NCBI GenBank assembly: GCA_964651385.1
Contig: CAZYYM010000060.1
Span: forward strand, 1-21,487
Reading direction: 5' to 3'
DNA from: GCA-001735895 sp964651385
GTDB taxonomy: Bacteria > Pseudomonadota > Gammaproteobacteria > GCA-001735895
DNA: 21,487 nucleotides
The translations under genes were made by a program, and so were the position numbers. Shown here in pieces: positions 16,590 to 21,487 of this stretch; within the stretch, counting starts at the first letter, position 1; each line of letters begins with the position of its first letter. Below the pieces are notes generated by a model. The model was not told the origin of the DNA, did no database searches, and saw only the letters and a program-made list of their open reading frames with translations.

Positions 16590-17698
16590 TCTTCCTGATA
16601 TACCGCGAACTTATTACCAAGAACCGCCCGTTCAGGCTCCACCCCAAGACCCGGCAAGTCCGGGGCGGTAAAACAACCTTCAATATTACGAACTCCCTGC
16701 CCGGGTGCGGTATCCACCGTAACCATTTCCTGACAGGACCAGACCCCGAGGCAGCAGGGTTGCGGAATACTTTGTGCCAGGTGGGCGACAGCAGTATCCG
16801 AGATCACGCTGCCGCCGGCATCCATTATCAACATTGCGATACCGGTTGCCTGGCAGAAATCACGGATTCGTCGCGCCTTGGTTAATCCACCGACACGATT
16901 TAATTTGATGTTGATCAGCTCGGCAATTCCCTCCGACTGAATCCGCGTCAGGTCATTGAAATTGTGTAACCCTTCATCGATGCAAATGGGATGGGAGGTC
17001 TGACGCCGGACCTGTGCAATTTCATCGAGCGTTTCACAGGGTTGTTCAAACCAGGAAGTGATACCGGATACAGCATTCATCACCGTAATCGCCTCGCGCG
17101 GCAACCAGGCACGATTAACATCGTAAAACATGATTTCATCCTCGCATTCGTTTTCTGCCAGAAGATTGATGCGTTTGATATCGAGTGCAATGTTTGCGCC
17201 GACTTTGCAGGAATGCACGCGATAACCCCTATCACGAAAACGCTGTACTTCGTTGAGCATTTCCTGCGGTGAACCAGTCGATACGCTGGAGGCTATCGGC
17301 ACCGGGTTGGATTCCCGCGCGCCGAGCATCTCACAAATCGGCATTGCGGCTGATTTGCCGGCTATATCCCAGCAGGCGATGTCGATGGCCGATTTGACAT
17401 ACGGATGTCCCGGTAGCGCCAGGTCCATCACCCGATTAATGGCATCGTGCTGGCGGGGATCCCTGCCGATTAATAAAGGCGCAATTTCATCGAGCCCGGC
17501 GCGAATGCCCTTGCCGAAGGCCGGCAGATAGGTGACACCCCAGGGGCAACCTTCCCCCCATCCCGTCACACCACAGTTTGTTTCGATTTGCACAATCGTA
17601 GAGTCGAGGCACTCGAATTTAAGCCGGCCACCAGACAGGTAATACGGCTTGTGTAAAGGCAGATCGAGTTGCCACACATTTATCCGCGTAATTTTCAT
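16586..17698 (-). CDS. Enolase-superfamily (mandelate racemase/muconate-lactonizing type) enzyme
   Basis: A 370-residue protein with an N-terminal capping domain including GWGEGCPWGVTYLPAF (46-61), the loop that closes over the substrate. The barrel residues of the MLE subgroup are visible: Lys165 (HSCKVG), metal ligands Asp193 (YDVNRAW), Glu218 (FEQPCE) and Asp241 (IDEGL), then Lys265 (INIKLNRVGG) and Asp293 (IMDAGG). Two opposing lysines fit a 1,1-proton transfer, that is an epimerase or racemase, or a dehydratase. The capping and barrel motifs recall hydroxyproline-betaine 2-epimerase (HpbD) more than muconate cycloisomerase. It is last in a three-gene operon, 6 bases after the CMD-like gene. 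Linkage to an N-methyl-amino-acid flavoenzyme agrees with a betaine or N-methylated imino acid substrate, but that is inference. Confidence 0.85.
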   Translation of the reverse strand: MKITRINVWQLDLPLHKPYYLSGGRLKFECLDSTIVQIETNCGVTGWGEGCPWGVTYLPAFGKGIRAGLDEIAPLLIGRDPRQHDAINRVMDLALPGHPYVKSAIDIACWDIAGKSAAMPICEMLGARESNPVPIASSVSTGSPQEMLNEVQRFRDRGYRVHSCKVGANIALDIKRINLLAENECEDEIMFYDVNRAWLPREAITVMNAVSGITSWFEQPCETLDEIAQVRRQTSHPICIDEGLHNFNDLTRIQSEGIAELINIKLNRVGGLTKARRIRDFCQATGIAMLIMDAGGSVISDTAVAHLAQSIPQPCCLGVWSCQEMVTVDTAPGQGVRNIEGCFTAPDLPGLGVEPERAVLGNKFAVYQED

Positions 17699-17704
17699 GG
17701 CCGG

Positions 17705-18085
17705 TTACAATTGGCCGTCTTCTTCCAGCACTTTGCGAGCTACGCGGAAACATTCGAGTGACTGAGGAACACCACAGTAGATGCCGACGACATGACAAAT
17801 GGCGCGGATTTGTTCTTTAGTCACACCGTTGGTTATCGCACCACGACAATGGATTTCCCATTCGTGCATTTTCCCCAAGGCGCCGATCATGGCCAGATTC
17901 ATCATCGAGCGGGTTTTCGCATCGATTGCATCGTCACCCCAGCCGAATCCCCAGCACCAGGTAGTCATGGCTTCCTGAAACGGTAGTGTAAAATCATCGG
18001 CTGCGGCCAGGTTTTTTTCGACGTATTCGGCACCGAGAGTCGCCTTGCGTTGAGCCAGGCCTGTTTCGAAAAGTTCTTTATCCAC
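17705..18085 (-). CDS. Carboxymuconolactone decarboxylase (CMD/AhpD-like) family protein
   Basis: A 126-residue, all-helical protein of the CMD family. It shows the typical second half EWEIHCRGAITNGVTKEQI (75-93) followed by GIYCGVPQSLECFRVA (101-116). The AhpD CxxC redox motif is absent, so peroxidase activity is unlikely; His79 and nearby charged residues match the PcaC-like pattern. True 4-carboxymuconolactone decarboxylases act in protocatechuate breakdown, but no other genes of that pathway are present. It lies 2 bases after the flavoprotein gene and 6 bases before the enolase-superfamily gene, so it is an integral part of that operon. It may be a decarboxylase or isomerase for the operon's own intermediate. 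Confidence 0.85.
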   Translation of the reverse strand: MDKELFETGLAQRKATLGAEYVEKNLAAADDFTLPFQEAMTTWCWGFGWGDDAIDAKTRSMMNLAMIGALGKMHEWEIHCRGAITNGVTKEQIRAICHVVGIYCGVPQSLECFRVARKVLEEDGQL

Positions 18086-18087
18086 TG

Positions 18088-20520
18088 TTAGTCCTCTTTT
18101 CTGGGTAATAGGTTTTGTCGATCATACACGCATTGCTCAACAATCAAAGCTCGCCTCGATTCACCCATAACCAGCACTTCGAATTCATTGCCGACAACAT
18201 TCAGTTCGGGTTTGATATAGGCAAAAGCCAGGTACCTGCCCACAGCATAACCGAATCCACCAGAAGATATCTGACCAATAGGACAACCATCGTGCCAGAC
18301 CGATTCCGATCCCAGCGGGTCACACTGAATAGCATCCGCCGCGGGTTCATCGAGTTGCAAATAAGCCAATACCCAACGACTCGCTGCCTGATGGCTGGCC
18401 CCCGCTCCCTGAAAACCGTCATCACGGGCAAAGCGCGCCACACCGGCTTCGGCAATCGTGACCTCGTTGGTAATTTCACTGCCGGAGCGATAGGCTTTTT
18501 CCATACGCACCGAGTTCAATGTCGCCGAACCGATATGCACCATGCCTTCACTGTAACGCGTTGAAATCAGAGCGTCGTACACAGCCAACATATTCGCCAT
18601 TGGTACATGTAACTCCCAACCGAGTTCACCGGTATAAGTGACTCGCAATGCGCGCACGCTTGCAACCCCAGCCACGGTTATTTCTTTATTGGACAACCAT
18701 CGAAATGAAGTATTATCGAGTTTTGCGTCTGTACACTCGGTCAGAATAGAACGCGATGCAGGTCCAGCCAACATAACGACGCCGTACTCTTCGGAAACAT
18801 TTCTAAGTTTGACGTTTTCGCCCTTGTTTACTTCCTCTTCCATCCAGTTCAATAAAGCAGCCTCTCTAACCGCCGCATAAACCATGTAATAGTGGTTTTC
18901 AGCGAGTTTGACGATAGTCGCCTCGCCTTCGATTCGGCCATTGCTCATCATCAAATAGGTGAGTGAGACACTACCGATTTTCTGCGGTAGTTTGTTCGAT
19001 TGCACGCGTTGCAAATATGACTCGGCATCAGCACCGCTGATTTCTATCTTGGCGAACGCAGTTAAGTCGGCGATGCCGGCATGCTCGCGCATTCCGCGCA
19101 CTTCATTGCCGATAACATCAAACAACGCACTACGCCGAAAACTCTCAATATGCTTTTGCGCGACATCATCGACTGCGTACCAGTAAGGCCGCTCCCAACC
19201 GTAAACGTCTTCGTAAACCGCACCCTTTTGCTTCAACACATCGTACAAAGGCGAAAGCTTCGAATGCGATGGTCGCAGATCGGGCCGATCCAGATGAGGA
19301 TAAGGAATTTCGTGGCGCAGCAGATAATCCTCTTTCGCTTTATTAATACGATAGTCATCATCAATGCGTGCGCCAAATCGACGGGGATCGAAGCTGCGCA
19401 TCGACACGTCGGCCGCGCCTTTCACCATCCACTGCGCCAGATACCTGCCCGCACCCGGTCCCCAGGCGATGCCAACCTGCGAGCCGCAACACAACCAGAA
19501 GTTTTTCACACCGGATGGCCCGATCAGCATATTGCCATCAGGCGGATGCGTGATCGCGCCGTGCACCACGCTCTTTATGCCTTTATCGGCGAGAACCGGC
19601 ATACGTTCCAGCGCGTTTTCCAGCCAGGGCATAATACGGTCATAATCGGCTTCGAAGAGCTCGTTTTCCGACTCCCAGGGTGTGCCGTGGTCCCATACCG
19701 AAGCCGCGTTGGCCTTCTCGTAAATACCGATTAAACCGGATTTCTGCTCCATTCGGATATATCCCGAGACCTGTGAATCATCGCGTATCACCGGTAACTC
19801 TTTTTCCAGCTCGGTGAATTCCGGCACCGTATCGGTAATCAGATAATGGTGCAGCATATTCGCAATCGGTAAATCCAGCCCTATCCATTGGCCGATTTGT
19901 CTCGCATAAGTACCACCCGCATTGACGACCCGATCGGCTTCGATATCGCCCTGCCCGGTATGCACGATGAATTTTTCGCCCGCAGGCGTGATACCGATAA
20001 CACGGTTTTGGCGGATCACGGTACCACCCATCATGCGCGCGCCTTTGGCCATGGCAAAAGCAACACCGGCCGGGTCGACATGGCCGTCATGCGGTGTGTA
20101 AAGCGCGGCCTTGACGCCTTCGAGGTTATAAAACGGATGCAGCTCGGCGATACGGTCGGGGCCGACAATCTCCATCTGGTGGCCGAGCCCTTTGCCGACC
20201 GACAGTGTGTACTTGATCCAGTCGACTTCGTCCTGGTGATAAGCGATACGCAGGCTACCGCTGCCATGCCAGGTGCAGGATTGGCCGGTTTCGTCTTCGA
20301 GCTTGGGATAGAGTTCGGTGCCGTAAGCGGCCATCTTGGCGAGGCTGTAATGACTCACCGAATGCGTAATCTGGCCCGCGGCATGCCAGGTCGAACCACT
20401 GGTGAGCTCGCCCTTTTCCAGCAAGACGACGTCGGTTTCGCCCTCTTTACAAAGATGATAAATCAACGAGCAGCCCATGACGCCGCCGCCGATGATGACA
20501 ATTTTGGCTCTGTCCTGCAT
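18088..20520 (-). CDS. Dimethylglycine/sarcosine dehydrogenase-like flavoprotein (DAO + GcvT)
   Basis: An 810-residue two-domain enzyme. The N-terminal FAD domain has GGGVMG (11-16), LLEKGELTSGSTWHAAG with His46 at the position that carries covalent FAD in dimethylglycine dehydrogenase, and DGNMLIGPSG near its end. From about residue 430 a GcvT-type aminomethyltransferase domain follows (REHAGIADLTAFAKIEISG, TYTGELGWELHVP, VRMEKAYR, ITNEVTIAEAG). Such enzymes remove an N-methyl group and pass it to tetrahydrofolate. The frame opens further upstream (20634), but the ATG at 20520 is preferred: it starts just before the FAD motif, has GAGAG upstream, and lies about 28 bases after the predicted transcription start. 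It is first of three genes and is divergent from the RpiR regulator. The substrate is not determined; dimethylglycine, sarcosine or another N-methyl amino acid is possible. Confidence 0.88.
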   Translation of the reverse strand: MQDRAKIVIIGGGVMGCSLIYHLCKEGETDVVLLEKGELTSGSTWHAAGQITHSVSHYSLAKMAAYGTELYPKLEDETGQSCTWHGSGSLRIAYHQDEVDWIKYTLSVGKGLGHQMEIVGPDRIAELHPFYNLEGVKAALYTPHDGHVDPAGVAFAMAKGARMMGGTVIRQNRVIGITPAGEKFIVHTGQGDIEADRVVNAGGTYARQIGQWIGLDLPIANMLHHYLITDTVPEFTELEKELPVIRDDSQVSGYIRMEQKSGLIGIYEKANAASVWDHGTPWESENELFEADYDRIMPWLENALERMPVLADKGIKSVVHGAITHPPDGNMLIGPSGVKNFWLCCGSQVGIAWGPGAGRYLAQWMVKGAADVSMRSFDPRRFGARIDDDYRINKAKEDYLLRHEIPYPHLDRPDLRPSHSKLSPLYDVLKQKGAVYEDVYGWERPYWYAVDDVAQKHIESFRRSALFDVIGNEVRGMREHAGIADLTAFAKIEISGADAESYLQRVQSNKLPQKIGSVSLTYLMMSNGRIEGEATIVKLAENHYYMVYAAVREAALLNWMEEEVNKGENVKLRNVSEEYGVVMLAGPASRSILTECTDAKLDNTSFRWLSNKEITVAGVASVRALRVTYTGELGWELHVPMANMLAVYDALISTRYSEGMVHIGSATLNSVRMEKAYRSGSEITNEVTIAEAGVARFARDDGFQGAGASHQAASRWVLAYLQLDEPAADAIQCDPLGSESVWHDGCPIGQISSGGFGYAVGRYLAFAYIKPELNVVGNEFEVLVMGESRRALIVEQCVYDRQNLLPRKED

Positions 20521-20555
20521 GTGTAAATCTCTCACTTGCATCAAAAGATTGGGAG

Positions 20556-20585
20556 ATGATACACTTGTACCATTATTTAAATCAA
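20556..20585 (-). promoter_or_regulatory. Predicted sigma70 promoter of the flavoprotein operon
   Basis: On the minus strand, TTGATT (20580-20585) and TATCAT (20556-20561) are separated by 18 bases. They match the -35 and -10 consensus at 4 and 5 of 6 positions. Transcription would start near 20549, leaving a leader of about 28 bases before the ATG at 20520. The 16-bp palindrome covers the end of the spacer and most of the -10, which suits repression. Confidence 0.55.
20557..20572. promoter_or_regulatory. Candidate RpiR-family operator
   Basis: TGATACA-CT-TGTACCA is a 16-bp palindrome whose two 7-base arms differ from perfect symmetry at one pair. It lies in the 73-bp gap between the flavoprotein operon and the RpiR gene, 21 bases before the regulator's ATG, and overlaps the operon's predicted -10 box. 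Position and symmetry fit binding by the dimeric regulator encoded next door, with repression of the operon and perhaps autoregulation. Binding is inferred. Confidence 0.55.
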
Positions 20586-20593
20586 GAAAACAA

Positions 20594-21487
20594 ATGTCCC
20601 AACCGAAAGAACATTTGCCATTGATCAGCATCACGCCGCAATCGCAGGAAGAAATCGTCGAACGCCTGCTCGCCGAGTTCGATTCTCTACCCGCTCAACT
20701 TCAACTTTGCGCACGTTATATCATCGATCATTCGCACGAAGTCGGCATTCAGTCGATGCGCACATTGGCGAACAATGCCGAAGTCAGCCCAAACAGTTTC
20801 GTGCGCCTTGCCCGGCATCTGGGTTTCGAAGGCTACGACGACATGCGCGAGCGCTTTCGTGATTTTGTCCGCGGCGGCATCGGCAGTTCGACCGACCGTG
20901 TACGCTGGCTACAGGAAATGGCCAAAGAAGGCGGTAGCGCAGCCATCTTCGGCAACATGGCGGAGGCCTGCCTCGGCAACCTCGAAAAAATGTTCGAACA
21001 GCAATCGGTTGAAGACCTGGAATGTGCCGTTGATTTGATGATAAATGCTAAACGCGTATTCGTGCTCGGCCTGGGTCTGGCTTACCCGCTGGCTTATAAC
21101 TTCTGGTATGTGGCGCGCATGGGTTATGATCATTTCGTTTTAACACCGCGCCACGGCAGTCTACCGAGCGACGATTTAATTCGCATGAACTCAGATGACT
21201 GCCTGTTGGCGATGACCTTCCAGCCCTATCGCAGCGACACCTTACAGGCAGTTAAACTGGCTAAACAGAACGGCGCCAAAGTCATCGGCATTACCGACAG
21301 CAATGCGTCAAGCCTGTGTCGTGAGGCTGATATAGGCCTGGTATCACCGACGCATACCCCGCAGTTTTTCCATTCCAATTCAGCAGTAACCGCATTGCTT
21401 GAAACGCTCTGTGCCTTACTGGTCGTTCGTGGTGGCGAAGCCGCAAGCAACGCCGTCGAAGCATTTCACTCTGCGCGTTGGGAGGCC
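20594..21487 (+). CDS. RpiR/MurR-family transcriptional regulator (HTH + SIS), 3' end cut by window
   Basis: An open frame of 298 codons from the ATG at 20594 to the window end, with no stop reached. The N-terminal helix-turn-helix domain (about 15-95) has the RpiR pattern SMRTLANNAEVSPNSFVRLARHLGF. A C-terminal SIS domain (about 145-280) follows with RVFVLGLGLAYPLAYNFWYV, DDCLLAMTFQPYRSDTLQA and GAKVIGITDS, which in this family binds a phosphorylated sugar or another small effector. RpiR proteins are usually about 280-300 residues, so nearly all of it is present. The gene is divergent from the demethylase operon with a shared 73-bp regulatory gap, so it is most likely its local regulator. 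The effector may be the pathway substrate or an intermediate. The ribosome site is weak. Confidence 0.92.
   Translation, partial: MSQPKEHLPLISITPQSQEEIVERLLAEFDSLPAQLQLCARYIIDHSHEVGIQSMRTLANNAEVSPNSFVRLARHLGFEGYDDMRERFRDFVRGGIGSSTDRVRWLQEMAKEGGSAAIFGNMAEACLGNLEKMFEQQSVEDLECAVDLMINAKRVFVLGLGLAYPLAYNFWYVARMGYDHFVLTPRHGSLPSDDLIRMNSDDCLLAMTFQPYRSDTLQAVKLAKQNGAKVIGITDSNASSLCREADIGLVSPTHTPQFFHSNSAVTALLETLCALLVVRGGEAASNAVEAFHSARWEA

Noticed and set aside
16586..18085. Beta-ketoadipate (muconate/protocatechuate) pathway reading of the enolase-type and CMD genes
   Set aside because: Muconate cycloisomerase plus carboxymuconolactone decarboxylase would suggest aromatic degradation, but no ring-cleavage dioxygenase, enol-lactonase or CoA-transferase genes are present. 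The capping-loop motifs are closer to the betaine-epimerase type, and the first gene of the operon is an N-demethylase-type flavoprotein.
19081..20526. Long plus-strand open frames opposite the flavoprotein gene
   Set aside because: They are antisense to a clearly conserved coding frame, have arginine/histidine-rich compositions and no recognisable domains.
20521..20634. Longer N-terminus for the flavoprotein (starts at 20634 or 20541)
   Set aside because: The extension would overlap the RpiR gene and cover the palindrome and promoter. Its residues are unlike the family, and the FAD motif begins properly after the ATG at 20520.

Overview
The window looks like chromosomal DNA from a gammaproteobacterium, probably a marine, heterotrophic one. 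This rests on protein content: an HrpB-type helicase, a GGDEF-EAL regulator, a spondin_N secreted protein, a TPR lipoprotein, a DddP-like M24 enzyme and amine or betaine catabolic enzymes. Base composition is balanced. I see no phage, transposon, CRISPR, tRNA or rRNA signal. The exact taxon cannot be fixed from this sequence.

Left part (1-4855): a minus-strand pair encodes a gamma-glutamylputrescine-oxidase-like flavoprotein and an agmatinase-family ureohydrolase, which suggests agmatine/polyamine use. Divergent from it is a gene for a secreted spondin_N-domain protein, interrupted by one in-frame amber codon just after its signal peptide and followed by a clean intrinsic terminator. Next come a minus-strand MFS transporter and an intergenic region with a 9-bp-stem inverted repeat at its likely promoter.

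Middle part (4856-11723): a TPR lipoprotein gene converges on a large membrane GGDEF-EAL gene. Their 3' ends overlap inside a near-palindrome, so both proteins end in the same five residues, DIKNF. A periplasmic solute-binding-like protein follows on the plus strand, then hrpB (TTG start).

Right part (11724-21487): on the minus strand are a PhyH-family 2-oxoglutarate dioxygenase gene behind a DUF2478 gene, a receiver-domain response regulator with an uncharacterised C-terminal part, and a DddP-like M24-family enzyme. After a 340-bp gene-poor gap there is a small secreted cysteine-containing protein gene on the plus strand. Then comes a tight three-gene minus-strand operon: a dimethylglycine/sarcosine-dehydrogenase-like flavoprotein, a carboxymuconolactone-decarboxylase-like protein and an enolase-superfamily enzyme. 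It is divergent from an RpiR-family regulator gene that runs off the window end. The 73-bp divergent region holds a 16-bp palindrome overlapping the operon's predicted -10 box, a good candidate operator.

The most interesting unit is this RpiR-controlled operon, possibly together with the DddP-like enzyme. It reads like a catabolic module for an N-methylated amino acid, betaine or related osmolyte whose substrate I cannot name. The pairing of an N-demethylase-type flavoprotein, an enolase-superfamily epimerase/dehydratase and an AhpD/CMD-fold protein is not a pathway I recognise.
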